The notes beneath the pieces are model-generated. The model made no database searches. It was given only the letters and a program-made list of their open reading frames with translations, and had not been told where the DNA came from. Of a DNA stretch of 64,000 nt, positions 1 to 7,818 are shown one piece after another (the stretch's first letter is position 1; each line of letters opens with the position of its first letter). The DNA comes from G965213525 sp965213525. GTDB taxonomy: Bacteria; Actinomycetota; Acidimicrobiia; Acidimicrobiales; Poriferisodalaceae. A program made the position numbers and the translations under genes. Where the stretch lies: contig OZ243889.1 in NCBI GenBank assembly GCA_965213525.1, forward strand, positions 2,852,001-2,916,000. Reading direction: 5' to 3'.

Positions 1-1
1 C

Positions 2-391
2 CGGCCGCTGACCGCCGACGACGGTGTCATCAGCGAGGCCACGGCCTTCGCCGTGGCGTGTGGCAAGGCGCCGGTCGAGGTGCGCGACGAGGCCGGCTTC
101 GTGGTCAACGCCCTGCTCTTCCCCTACCTCAACTCGGCGGTGGCCATGTGGGAGCGGGGCACCGCCACGATGGAGGACATCGACGCCGCCATGTGCGGCG
201 GGGCGAACTTCCCGATGGGCCCATTCGCCCTGCTCGACCTGGTGGGTCTCGACACCTCGGTGGCGATCCTCGATGCGCTGCACGCCGAGTTCGGTCGGCC
301 GGGCGATCTGGCCGCACCGACCCTGCGGCGCCTGGTCGCCGCCGGGCGCCTCGGTCGCAAGACCGGACGGGGCTTCTACTCCTACGACTGA
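2..391 (+). CDS. 3-hydroxyacyl-CoA dehydrogenase, C-terminal part (5' truncated by window edge)
   Basis: The frame is already open at base 2 and ends at TGA 389-391, so only the last 129 residues are visible. They read as the helical C-terminal domain of a 3-hydroxyacyl-CoA dehydrogenase: the 'GFVVNALLFPYLNSAV' helix, a 'GGANFPMGPFALLDLVGLD' segment and the closing 'GRKTGRGFYSYD'. The family oxidises L-3-hydroxyacyl-CoA with NAD in fatty acid beta-oxidation, or makes and uses hydroxybutyryl-CoA. The NAD-binding half lies upstream of the window. It converges on the next gene with only 19 bases between the stops. Confidence 0.85.
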   Translation, partial: RPLTADDGVISEATAFAVACGKAPVEVRDEAGFVVNALLFPYLNSAVAMWERGTATMEDIDAAMCGGANFPMGPFALLDLVGLDTSVAILDALHAEFGRPGDLAAPTLRRLVAAGRLGRKTGRGFYSYD

Positions 392-422
392 GCCGCCTGC
401 GAGCGATGTCCTACGACTGAGC
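380..422. repeat. 14-bp direct repeat spanning two convergent stop codons
   Basis: TCCTACGACTGAGC occurs at 380-393 and again at 409-422. The first copy holds the last codons and stop of the dehydrogenase. The second, read on the other strand, holds the last codons and stop of the S51-like gene. A 15-base spacer separates them. Confidence 0.8.
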
Positions 423-1037
423 GACGCGGCCTCGGACGACCTGGTGGGAGCCGTCGGGGGCGATGTCGAGGCGATCGGCGCTGGCCAGCACGACGAGCTC
501 GACCCCCGAGGGCAACAGGCGCCGCGTGCGGTGCTCCCGGTCGTCGCTGAAGCGCTCGGCCTGGGTCACGACCGTCACGCCGCGCACCAGACCGAACCCG
601 ACGGCGAAGGCGCCCCCGCGCGGGTCGACCATCGGATCGCACAGCACTCGAGCCGACGCCCCCGAGGCGACCAGGACGGCGCCCCCGTCGTGGGCTTGGC
701 GCAGCGCATCGAGCACCGGCGACCGCTTCAGGGTCGCTTCGAGGTGCATCGTCGAACCGTCGACCAGGACGATGAGGGCGGCGTCGGCGATGCGGGCCGC
801 ACTCACGGTGTCTGCGGCGTCCGAGCGGGTCAGCACCTCGACCACGTCGACCGTGGCGTCCATGGCGCCGTAGTGGGTGGCCGCCCGTTCCATCAGCCGC
901 TCGGGGCGTTCGTAGGCTGCGGCGGTCGGCACGATCGTCACGGTGCGGGCTGCCAGGCCGTCGAGCAGGCGGGCGTCGAGCTCGGCGTGGGCGCCGGTGA
1001 ACTCGTCGCCGCCGAGCAGGTGCAGCGGTCCGGCCAC
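411..1037 (-). CDS. peptidase S51 / cyanophycinase-like protein
   Basis: This 208-residue protein has an alpha/beta fold beginning 'GPLHLLGGDEF'. It carries 'VASGASARVLCDPMVDP', which I align with the GTSAGA nucleophile elbow of the S51 (dipeptidase E, cyanophycinase) family, and a following 'GFGLVRGV' like the family's 'GLGLLPGV'. The presumed nucleophile is the serine of G-A-S-A. An intracellular aspartyl- or acyl-peptidase role is possible, but the substrate is unknown. Start chosen at GTG 1037: a TAGCGT hexamer at 1046-1051 leaves 8 bases before it, whereas the frame's longer extension would run through the aat start on the other strand. It diverges from aat. Confidence 0.65.
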   Translation of the reverse strand: MAGPLHLLGGDEFTGAHAELDARLLDGLAARTVTIVPTAAAYERPERLMERAATHYGAMDATVDVVEVLTRSDAADTVSAARIADAALIVLVDGSTMHLEATLKRSPVLDALRQAHDGGAVLVASGASARVLCDPMVDPRGGAFAVGFGLVRGVTVVTQAERFSDDREHRTRRLLPSGVELVVLASADRLDIAPDGSHQVVRGRVAQS

Positions 1038-1105
1038 GGCGGCCGACGCTACCGGTCGGCGGCCCGGGCTCCTGGCACCGGCGGGACCGGCGAGACTCAC
1101 CGGGG

Positions 1106-1816
1106 ATGGACCACGAGGTGCCAGCGACCCGGTGGACCTTCCCGGCCGTCGATGCCGCCGACGACGATGGCCTGGTCGGCATCGGCGCCGACCTCGAGCC
1201 CGCCACCCTGGTCGCCGCCTACCGCCAGGGGTTGTTCCCCATGCCGCTCGGTCACACGATCGGGTGGTGGTCACCTGACCCCAGAGGTGTGCTGCCCCTC
1301 GACGGCCTGCGGGTCAGCCGGTCGCTGCGGCGCAGCCTGGGTCGCTACGAGCTGACCGTCGATCGGGCCTTCGACGACGTGGTCGTGGCGTGCGCGGATC
1401 GGCGCCGGCCCCACGGGTGGATCGACCGTCGGGTCCGTCGCGCCTACGGGCGCCTGCACGAGCTCGGGTGGGCACACAGCGTCGAGGCCTGGGACGCCGA
1501 CGGACGCCTCGTCGGCGGGCTGTACGGCGTGGGCATCGGGGGCCTGTTCGCCGGCGAGTCGATGTTCCACCACGCCACCGACGCCTCCAAGGTCGCGCTC
1601 GTCGGGCTCGTCGAGCTGCTGCTCGCCGGGGGCGCGCAGCTGTGCGACGTGCAGTGGACGACTCCGCACCTGCGCTCGCTCGGCGCCGTCGACGTCGCCC
1701 GGTCCGAGTACCTCAGACGTCTCGGACCTGCCGTCGACGCCTCACCGCCGGTCGACTGGACGCCGCGGAACCTGCCGGTCGGCGGCGACGGGCAGGGGTA
1801 CCCTCGGCGCCCATGA
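1106..1816 (+). CDS. aat: leucyl/phenylalanyl-tRNA--protein transferase
   Basis: Aat transfers Leu or Phe from aminoacyl-tRNA to N-terminal Lys/Arg of proteins, marking them for ClpAP-type degradation (N-degron pathway). Family signatures visible in order: 'GLVGIGADLEPATLVAAYRQGLFPM', 'WWSPDPRGVLPLDGLRVSRSLRR', 'GWIDRRVRRAYGRLHELGWAHSVE', 'LVGGLYGVGIGGLFAGESMF' and 'CDVQWTTPHLRSLGA'. At 236 residues it is full length. The ATG at 1106 follows a GGGG stretch. Its TGA overlaps the asd start (ATGA, 1813-1816), so the two are probably translated together. Confidence 0.93.
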   Translation: MDHEVPATRWTFPAVDAADDDGLVGIGADLEPATLVAAYRQGLFPMPLGHTIGWWSPDPRGVLPLDGLRVSRSLRRSLGRYELTVDRAFDDVVVACADRRRPHGWIDRRVRRAYGRLHELGWAHSVEAWDADGRLVGGLYGVGIGGLFAGESMFHHATDASKVALVGLVELLLAGGAQLCDVQWTTPHLRSLGAVDVARSEYLRRLGPAVDASPPVDWTPRNLPVGGDGQGYPRRP

Positions 1817-2856
1817 GGGTCGCGGTCGTCGGCGCAACCGGGCAGGTCGGGGGGGTGGTGCTGCGGCTGTTGGCCGAGCGCCGCTTCGAGGTGAGCGAGC
1901 TGCGGGCCATGGCGTCGTCGCGCAGCGCCGGGTCGACGCTGGGGTGGGGCGAAGCCGACGTCGTCATCGCCGACGCCGAGACGGCCGACTGGTCGGGTCT
2001 CGACCTGGTGCTGATGTCAGCGGGGGCGCCGGCGTCACGGCGACTGGCCCCGGTGGCCGCCGAGGCCGGCGCCACGGTCATCGACAACTCGTCGGCGTGG
2101 CGGATGGACCCCGAGGTGCCCCTGGTGGTGCCCGAGGTCAACGCCTCGGCGCTCACCCACGTCCCCAAGGGCATCGTCGCCAACCCGAACTGCACGACGA
2201 TGGTGGCCATGCCGGTGCTGGCGCCCCTGCACGCCGAGGCGGGCCTGCGGCGACTCGTCATCAGCACCTACCAGGCGGTCTCGGGCGCGGGCCTCGCCGG
2301 GGTCGAGGAGCTCGACGCCCAGCTCGCCGCCACCACCGACGCCGCCGCTGCCCTCACCCACGACGGCTCGGCGGTCGACGGCCGGGGCCCAGAACCCAGG
2401 TCCTTCGTCGCCCCGGTCGCCCACAACGTCGTGCCCATGGCGGGTTCGGTGCTCGACGACGCCAGCGAGGACACCTCCGAGGAGCGCAAGCTGCGCGACG
2501 AGAGCCGCAAGATCCTCGGCATCGACGATCTGGCCGTGTCGGCGACCTGCGTGCGGGTGCCGGTGTTCACCGGGCACGCCCTGTCGATCAACGCCGAGTT
2601 CGACTCGGCGCTCAGCCCTGATCGGGCCCGGGAGCTGCTCGGTCGGGCTGGCGGGGTGCGCCTCGCCGAGGTTCCCACCCCGCGGGCCGCCGCCGGGGGC
2701 GACGTGACCCTGGTGGGTCGGGTGCGGACCGACCCGACGGTGCGACACGGCCTGGCGCTGTTCTTGGTGGGCGACAACCTCCGCAAGGGCGCGGCGTTGA
2801 ACGCCATCCAGATCGCCGAGCACCTCAGAGACGCCCGGATGCCGCTCGCCACCTGA
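1813..2856 (+). CDS. asd: aspartate-semialdehyde dehydrogenase
   Basis: This 347-residue enzyme reduces aspartyl phosphate to aspartate semialdehyde with NADPH, feeding lysine/diaminopimelate, threonine and methionine synthesis. It has an N-terminal 'VVGATGQVGGVVLRLL' nucleotide site, catalytic Cys127 in 'NPNCTT', the 'TYQAVSGAG' segment and the C-terminal 'RVPVFTGHALSINAEF' with the substrate arginine/histidine region. It overlaps aat by four bases but also has TACCCT at 1799-1804, 8 bases before its ATG, so it may have its own leaderless promoter inside the end of aat. Confidence 0.95.
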   Translation: MRVAVVGATGQVGGVVLRLLAERRFEVSELRAMASSRSAGSTLGWGEADVVIADAETADWSGLDLVLMSAGAPASRRLAPVAAEAGATVIDNSSAWRMDPEVPLVVPEVNASALTHVPKGIVANPNCTTMVAMPVLAPLHAEAGLRRLVISTYQAVSGAGLAGVEELDAQLAATTDAAAALTHDGSAVDGRGPEPRSFVAPVAHNVVPMAGSVLDDASEDTSEERKLRDESRKILGIDDLAVSATCVRVPVFTGHALSINAEFDSALSPDRARELLGRAGGVRLAEVPTPRAAAGGDVTLVGRVRTDPTVRHGLALFLVGDNLRKGAALNAIQIAEHLRDARMPLAT

Positions 2857-2917
2857 GCCGACCCCGGCGTCCTGACCGGCTGCGACGGCTCACGGGCGAG
2901 CGCAGCGATCTCGTCTC

Positions 2918-2947
2918 TTGCCGGTGACCGCTGTCACGCCGTATGGT
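2918..2947 (+). promoter_or_regulatory. sigma-70-type promoter of the whiB gene
   Basis: TTGCCG (2918-2923) and TATGGT (2942-2947) are separated by 18 bases, a standard -35/-10 arrangement. Transcription would start near 2954, downstream of the in-frame TTG at 2918. This supports the shorter start of the WhiB protein. Confidence 0.5.
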
Positions 2948-2989
2948 CGTGGCACACGCATCAGCGAGGACTCGGGGGGGTCGACACCG

Positions 2990-3265
2990 TTGACGCTCAT
3001 CAGCACGGTCGATACGTCGTGGCAGCACCGGGGGGCCTGTCGCGGGCCGCACGCCTCGGTGTTCTTCCCGCCGCCGCAGTCCGAGCGCAAGGCCGACAAG
3101 CTGGCCCGCGAAGAACGAGCCAAGGACATCTGCTCCACCTGCCCGGTGGCGGCGCCGTGCTTGGCCTACGCCCTCGAGATCCGCGAGCCGCACGGCATCT
3201 GGGGCGGGTTGAACGAGGCTGAGCGGCGTTCGCTGCTGGCCTCGGACGAGGCAGCCAGGGGGTAG
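2990..3265 (+). CDS. WhiB-family Fe-S transcriptional regulator
   Basis: WhiB proteins bind a 4Fe-4S cluster sensitive to O2 or NO and regulate transcription through the principal sigma factor; they are restricted to actinobacteria and their phages. This 91-residue protein has the four cluster cysteines: one in 'GACRGPHASVFFPP', three in 'CSTCPVAAPC'. It also has the 'GIWGGLNE' turn and a short basic tail. I place the start at TTG 2990, behind a G-rich stretch, because a promoter overlaps the upstream alternative at 2918. Which Whi/Wbl subfamily it belongs to cannot be settled by eye. Confidence 0.88.
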   Translation: MTLISTVDTSWQHRGACRGPHASVFFPPPQSERKADKLAREERAKDICSTCPVAAPCLAYALEIREPHGIWGGLNEAERRSLLASDEAARG

Positions 3266-3279
3266 GCCGCCTCGTCCGG

Positions 3280-3317
3280 CGGGGTCCGGCCGCACCGGGG
3301 GGAGCCGCCGGACCCCG
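3280..3317. terminator. hairpin between convergent whiB and selB
   Basis: Perfect 11-bp arms, CGGGGTCCGGC (3280-3290) and GCCGGACCCCG (3307-3317), enclose a 16-base loop. Lying between convergent genes it could end transcription in both directions. No U-tract is present, as is usual at this GC content. Confidence 0.55.
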
Positions 3318-3381
3318 TCCGCCACGGCGTCGACGTCGCCTTGGGCTGCCGTCTCAGGCCCGTGTTCGCCAGCGGCGCTGC

Positions 3382-3415
3382 GCCGTGGCGGACACGGAGC
3401 CGTGGCGGACACGGA
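3382..3415. repeat. exact tandem 17-bp duplication beside the selB stop
   Basis: GCCGTGGCGGACACGGA occurs at 3382-3398 and immediately again at 3399-3415. It is non-coding and ends five bases before the selB stop codon. Two identical adjacent copies suggest a recent slip duplication. Confidence 0.85.
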
Positions 3416-3419
3416 CGCC

Positions 3420-5162
3420 TCACGTCGTGTCGCCGGCTGTGGCGGCCAGGCGGGGTCCGGCGATCCGACGATCACCACGACGGCGGGTCGCACCCACCCG
3501 GTCGAGGTGGGCGAGCAACGGCAGCACGTGCTTGCGACTGGTCCCGAGCAGGTCTCGCACCTCGGCGACCGTCAGGCCGTCAGGAGCGGCGACCAGGGCG
3601 TCGTCGAGCCGGCGGGCGGCGGCGGCGACCGCCGACGTCGCGAAGTGGTGCCCGTCGGATTCGACGACGTCGCCCCGCCGCACGAGCTCGCGCAGCTCCG
3701 CACGGTCGACGCCGTCATCGGCGGCGCTCGGCGGATCGAAGGGCCGGTCGGCCAGGGCGGCGACGAAGGGGTGGCCGTCCAGCGGGTCGACGGTGTCAGC
3801 GACCCGGGCCCGGCCATCAGCGACGGTGACGCCGTCGAGACCGTCGGCGAGGGCTCGGTCGAGCTCGTCGACCGCGGCCAGGTCCAGCCCCAGCGGACCG
3901 CACCGGTCGATCGATGACCGGAGGCGTCCACGCCGCTCGGCGAGCACCTCCGGGTCGACGACCCAGCGCCCGACGTCGGCGGCCGTCGGCACGCCGGTGA
4001 GGCGTGCCAGGACCTCGACGTCGACGACGCCCCGCTCGCGCACCACCCGGGCCACGTCGCGGTCGGGTCGGGCGCGGGTGGCGGGCACGACGGGGTCGAC
4101 GTCGAGGACCTCCCCGCCGCCGACCGTCTCGTCGCGCCCGGACTCGCGCAGCAGGTAGCGATCACCGGGCGCCATCGGCACCGCGACGGGGAGGTGGATC
4201 CGCACGGTGCCGGTCTCGCCGGGTGACAGCGACTCGGGTCCGAGCACCCGCAGGGCGGCTGCCAGGTCGGCGGTGCCGAGGTGCAGGTGGTAAGCGCCAC
4301 GCCGGCTGACCTCGTGGTCGAGGGAGCCCAAGACGTGCAGCTCGGCGTCGAACGTGCGGGTCGACCACCACTGGCCCGGACGGACGACGACGTCGCCACG
4401 ACCCACCTCGGTGCGGGCCACGCCGCTCAGGTTCAACGCCGCTCGGTGTCCCGGACCGAGGCGGCCGAGCACGGCGTCACCGTGGCTCTGCACCCCCCGG
4501 ACCCGCACCGGCCGCAGGGTCGGCGCCACCACCAGCTCGTCGTCCACGCCGATGCCCCCGCCGGTCAGCGTGCCGGTGACGACGGTGCCGGCGCCGGTGG
4601 CGGTGAAGGACCGATCGACCCACAGGCGCGGCCGGTCCCGGTCGAGCGGGGTGGGGGCCGCGGTCACCAGCTCGCCGAGGGCGACCCGCAGCTGCTGCAT
4701 GCCCCGGCCGCTGACGGCGTCCACCTCGACCACGGGCGCGTCGGAGAGGAACGAGCCGTCGAGGTGGTCGTCGAGGTCGAGGCGGGCCAGCTCGGCCAGC
4801 TCGTCGTCGACCGTGTCGATCTTGGTCAGGGCGACGACGCCGTGGCGGTGGCCGAGCAGCTCGAGGATGCGGAGGTGCTCCTCGCTCTGGGGCTTGAACC
4901 CCTCGTTGGCGTCGACGACGAACAGGCAGGCGTCGACGCCGCCCACACCGGCGAGCATGTTGGACAGGAACCGCACGTGGCCGGGCACGTCGACGATCGC
5001 CAGGGTCTGGCCGTCATCGAGGGTCATGGCGGCGAACCCGAGGTCGATGGTGAGGCCCCGGGCCCGTTCCTCGGCGAGGCGGTCGGGGTCGGTGCCGGTC
5101 AGCGCCCGGACCAGGGTCGACTTCCCGTGGTCGACGTGGCCGGCGGTGGCGATCACCGCCAC
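3420..5162 (-). CDS. selB: selenocysteine-specific elongation factor SelB
   Basis: SelB is the EF-Tu paralogue that carries Sec-tRNA to UGA codons marked by a SECIS hairpin. The 580-residue protein has the GTPase motifs 'AGHVDHGKST' (residues 7-16), the 'GLTIDLGF' switch region, 'DVPGH' and 'TKID', followed by beta-barrel domains. A long C-terminal winged-helix region ends in 'DRVGATRRRGDRRIAGPRL', the part that binds mRNA in known SelBs. This domain, plus the small deviations from EF-Tu, separates it from EF-Tu. It lies 70 bases downstream of selA on the same strand, almost certainly one transcript. Confidence 0.95.
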   Translation of the reverse strand: MAVIATAGHVDHGKSTLVRALTGTDPDRLAEERARGLTIDLGFAAMTLDDGQTLAIVDVPGHVRFLSNMLAGVGGVDACLFVVDANEGFKPQSEEHLRILELLGHRHGVVALTKIDTVDDELAELARLDLDDHLDGSFLSDAPVVEVDAVSGRGMQQLRVALGELVTAAPTPLDRDRPRLWVDRSFTATGAGTVVTGTLTGGGIGVDDELVVAPTLRPVRVRGVQSHGDAVLGRLGPGHRAALNLSGVARTEVGRGDVVVRPGQWWSTRTFDAELHVLGSLDHEVSRRGAYHLHLGTADLAAALRVLGPESLSPGETGTVRIHLPVAVPMAPGDRYLLRESGRDETVGGGEVLDVDPVVPATRARPDRDVARVVRERGVVDVEVLARLTGVPTAADVGRWVVDPEVLAERRGRLRSSIDRCGPLGLDLAAVDELDRALADGLDGVTVADGRARVADTVDPLDGHPFVAALADRPFDPPSAADDGVDRAELRELVRRGDVVESDGHHFATSAVAAAARRLDDALVAAPDGLTVAEVRDLLGTSRKHVLPLLAHLDRVGATRRRGDRRIAGPRLAATAGDTT

Positions 5163-5232
5163 GGGACCGACCCCGTCTGCCCCCGGGCCGCGGCGGTCCC
5201 CGCCGCTCGCCGCTCGTCACCAGCCCGCAGCG

Positions 5233-6480
5233 TCACGCGACGAGCTCGGCGATGGACGTGGCGACGTGGGCGTCATCGGAGGGGTCGACGGTGCGCAGGT
5301 CGCACCAGGTCTGTCCGTCGCGCACCCGGGCCACGATGGGCGGGTCAGCCCGGCGCAGCGGGGCGGTCACGTCGCCCTCGAGCGCCACCCCCCACGACGC
5401 GATGCGCGCCCCGGGCAGGGTCCCGCCGCCCGCCACCGCCTCACAGGGTCCTGACCGGCCGACGCCGAGCTGGTCGGCCCGGTGGCGAAGCTCGTCGACG
5501 GGGGTGGTCGCCACGTCCCAGAAGGGCACGGCGCGGTGATCCCGGGCGAGGAGGGCCAACAAGGTGTGCTGGAGGGCGGCGAGGACGAGGCCCCCCGGGC
5601 GCAGGGCCCGGGCCAGGGGGTGAGCGGCGCAGCGCCTCACCAGGTCGGCCCGACCGGCGATCACGCCGGCCTGGGGCCCGCCGAGGAGCTTGTCGCAGGA
5701 GAACATGACGACGTCGGCGCCGGCGTCGAGGGTCTGACGGGCGGCGGGCTCGCCCCCGAGCCAGGCGGGCGGCCCGTCGGGCAGCCACGGGCAGGCGGCG
5801 TCGAGCAGGCCCGACCCGAGATCGACCAGGAGGACGCGGCCGAGGCCGGCCAGCTCGGCCACCTCGACGGCCTCGGTGAAGCCGTCCATGCGGTAGTTCG
5901 AGGGATGCACCTTCAGCACCGCCGCCCCACCCGCTGCCGCCTCGACGGCCCGGCGGTAGTCCTGCAGGCGGGTGCGGTTGGTCGTGCCCACCTCGACCAG
6001 CCGGGCGCCCGAGGCGGCCATGACCTCGGGGATGCGGAACCCCCCGCCGATCTCGACCAGCTCGCCGCGTGAGACGACGACGTCGTCACCGTCGGCCAGG
6101 GCGCCGAGCGCCAACAGCACCGCCGCTGCGCAGTTGTTGACCACCAGCGCGGCCTCGGCCCCACAGGCCCGGGCGACGAGCCCGGCGGCGTGGGCCGAGC
6201 GGCTGCCCCGCCGGCCAGAGGCCAGGTCGAGCTCGAGGTTGCTGTAACCGGCCTCCTGGTGGTGCGCCAGGGGGGCGCGCCCGAGGTTGGTGTGCAACAG
6301 CACGCCGGTGGCGTTGACCACCGGTCGCAACAGGGTGCGGGCCAGCTCGTCGGCACGGGCAGCTGCGCTGTCGGGGTCACCGGCGGCGACCGCGGCGCGC
6401 GCCACCTCGACCCGCAGGGGGTGGGGCAGGTCGACGTGGTCGAGCGAGCGCGCCAGGCGATCGATCGACGGCGGGCGCAC
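5233..6480 (-). CDS. selA: L-seryl-tRNA(Sec) selenium transferase
   Basis: SelA converts Ser-tRNA(Sec) to Sec-tRNA(Sec) using selenophosphate and pyridoxal phosphate. The 415-residue protein has 'VVNATGVLLHTNLGRAPL', 'LASGRRGSRSAH', 'NNCAAAVLLAL' and the PLP lysine K264 in 'SCDKLLGGPQAG'. It lacks much of the N-terminal extension of longer SelAs but covers the catalytic core. With selB it forms the selenocysteine operon; the matching tRNA gene is at 25278-25373. No selD (selenophosphate synthetase) gene was found in the window. Confidence 0.95.
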   Translation of the reverse strand: MRPPSIDRLARSLDHVDLPHPLRVEVARAAVAAGDPDSAAARADELARTLLRPVVNATGVLLHTNLGRAPLAHHQEAGYSNLELDLASGRRGSRSAHAAGLVARACGAEAALVVNNCAAAVLLALGALADGDDVVVSRGELVEIGGGFRIPEVMAASGARLVEVGTTNRTRLQDYRRAVEAAAGGAAVLKVHPSNYRMDGFTEAVEVAELAGLGRVLLVDLGSGLLDAACPWLPDGPPAWLGGEPAARQTLDAGADVVMFSCDKLLGGPQAGVIAGRADLVRRCAAHPLARALRPGGLVLAALQHTLLALLARDHRAVPFWDVATTPVDELRHRADQLGVGRSGPCEAVAGGGTLPGARIASWGVALEGDVTAPLRRADPPIVARVRDGQTWCDLRTVDPSDDAHVATSIAELVA

Positions 6481-6591
6481 GGGCCGAGGCTAGGACCGAC
6501 CGGGCCGCCGGGCACCCGCCACCGGGCCCGGTCCGCCGCTGCGGCGTGCCCCGGGGTCTCAGCCCGGCGGACGGGCGAGCTAGAGCATCGT

Positions 6592-6650
6592 GCTACCCGT
6601 AGGTAGCGGGTGTAGCCGGGACCCGACAGCAGCGCAACCTCGGGGTTGCG
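6592..6650. other. two small hairpins in the selA / SRPBCC-remnant divergent gap
   Basis: GCTACC-CGTA-GGTAGC (6592-6607) and CGCAACC-TCGG-GGTTGCG (6633-6650) are perfect inverted repeats lying between selA (leftward) and the broken SRPBCC gene (rightward). They could be operators or leader structures. Nothing else indicates a function. Confidence 0.4.
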
Positions 6651-6663
6651 GTACCGTCCCTTG

Positions 6664-6884
6664 ATGCAGATCGAGCGCTCCACCGCCGTCGAAGCGGGAC
6701 GGCGCCTGGCGCTGTGCTGGTGGCCCGAGGACCGCCCCGATGAGCCCTCGACGGTCGAGCTGAGGCTGTGGCCCGACGCCGGTGGGACCCGCTCACCGTG
6801 ATCGAGCGTCGCGGCGCCCCCTCGGTGCAGCCGGCGGCGACGGTGCTCGTCCTCGCCGCCGCTCGCCGGTCCGTCCCGGTGTGA
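6664..6884 (+). pseudogene. SRPBCC (AHSA1-like) domain gene, internally deleted and frameshifted
   Basis: The frame from ATG 6664 begins 'MQIERSTAVEA', like the first strand of SRPBCC proteins. It then jumps directly to the C-terminal part ('LALCWWPEDRPDEPSTVELRL', 'GGTR') and stops at 6799-6801. Shifting frame by one base at about 6791 continues the expected 'LTVIERR' strand and a final helix up to TGA 6882-6884. So roughly half the domain is missing and one base has been lost. The family binds hydrophobic ligands and is often paired with an ArsR regulator, as here. TACCGT at 6652-6657 sits 6 bases before the ATG, so the remnant may still be transcribed into the ArsR gene. Confidence 0.7.
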
Positions 6885-7210
6885 GCGACCGGCTCGATCC
6901 GGTCTTCGACGCCCTCGCCGACCCGACCCGTCGCAAACTGCTCGTCCGCCTGGCCGACGGGCCGGCCTCGGCCACGGCGCTGTCGTCGGGGCTGCCGATG
7001 AGCCGCCAGGCCGTGTCCAAGCACCTGGGGGTCATGGAACGTGCCGGGCTGGTGCACCCCGAGCGGGCGGGTCGTGAGGTCCGCTACCGGCGCGACGACG
7101 GACCTCTCGACGACGTCGCCGGCTGGCTCGCCGCCGTCGGGACCGCCTGGGACGCTCGCCTCGGTCGCCTGGCCGACCGCTTCGTCCCCGGCGACGGGCC
7201 AGGTGGCTAG
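6881..7210 (+). CDS. ArsR-family winged-helix regulator
   Basis: This 109-residue protein reads 'VFDALADPTRRKLLVRLADG', then the recognition helix 'GLPMSRQAVSKHLGVMERAGLV' and the wing 'EVRYRRD'. That is the ArsR helix-turn-helix layout of the SRPBCC-linked subgroup, which lacks metal-binding cysteines. GTG 6881 overlaps the stop of the upstream SRPBCC remnant (GTGTGA), so translation was once coupled. With its partner broken, its regulatory target is unclear. Confidence 0.8.
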   Translation: MSDRLDPVFDALADPTRRKLLVRLADGPASATALSSGLPMSRQAVSKHLGVMERAGLVHPERAGREVRYRRDDGPLDDVAGWLAAVGTAWDARLGRLADRFVPGDGPGG

Positions 7211-7278
7211 TGGAGCATCGCCGATCCCTCGCGCTGGCCCAGCGCCCCAACTCGGCGACACACCACTAGCGTCACGGT

Positions 7279-7818
7279 GTGATCGGTCTGCTGGCACTGG
7301 CGTTCCTGGTCGTGCCGATCCTCGAGATCTACGTCATCACCCAGGTCGCCGAAGGCCTGGGCTGGGGAACGACCCTGGCGCTCGTCGTGCTGGTCAGCCT
7401 CGTGGGAGCGGTGCTCGTCAAGGTCCAGGGCCTGCACGTCCTGGCCCGCACGCAACGGCGGCTGCTGCTCGGCCAGGTGCCCGGCCGCGAGATCCTCGAC
7501 GGCGCGCTGATCCTGGTGGCCGGGGCGCTGCTGTTGACCCCCGGGTTCGTCACCGCAGCGATCGGGCTGGTGCTGCTGTTCCCACCGACCCGGGCGGTGG
7601 TGCGGGCCTGGTTGGGGCGGCGGTTCCGCCACCGGGTCACCGTCGGCGGCATCTCGCCGGACCCCCGGTCCGGGGGCGGGTTGGGGGGCCGGTTCGCACG
7701 GTGGGCCGACGTCGTGGACACCGACGAGGCGTCGCCCCGAGGCGGCGGCGCCACCAGCTCGCGCCCCCGCGTCGACGGAGCAGACGGCCCCGACGCGCTG
7801 GGAAGGGGAGCACGATGA
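7279..7818 (+). CDS. fxsA: FxsA-family membrane protein
   Basis: This 179-residue protein has hydrophobic segments at about residues 1-20, 28-50 and 75-105, with 'VPILEIYVITQV', 'GWGTTLALVVLVSLVGAVLV' and 'LDGALILVAGALLLTPGFVT', the hallmarks of FxsA (YtzA) proteins. E. coli FxsA eases exclusion of phage T7 by F plasmids; the cellular role is not known. The C-terminal 70 residues are hydrophilic and low-complexity. TAGCGT at 7267-7272 lies 6 bases before GTG 7279. It overlaps the NUDIX gene by four bases. Confidence 0.85.
   Translation: MIGLLALAFLVVPILEIYVITQVAEGLGWGTTLALVVLVSLVGAVLVKVQGLHVLARTQRRLLLGQVPGREILDGALILVAGALLLTPGFVTAAIGLVLLFPPTRAVVRAWLGRRFRHRVTVGGISPDPRSGGGLGGRFARWADVVDTDEASPRGGGATSSRPRVDGADGPDALGRGAR

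Noticed and set aside
2918..2989. Longer WhiB protein starting at TTG 2918
   Set aside because: A well-spaced promoter (2918-2947) occupies this stretch, and WhiB proteins normally begin shortly before the first cysteine.
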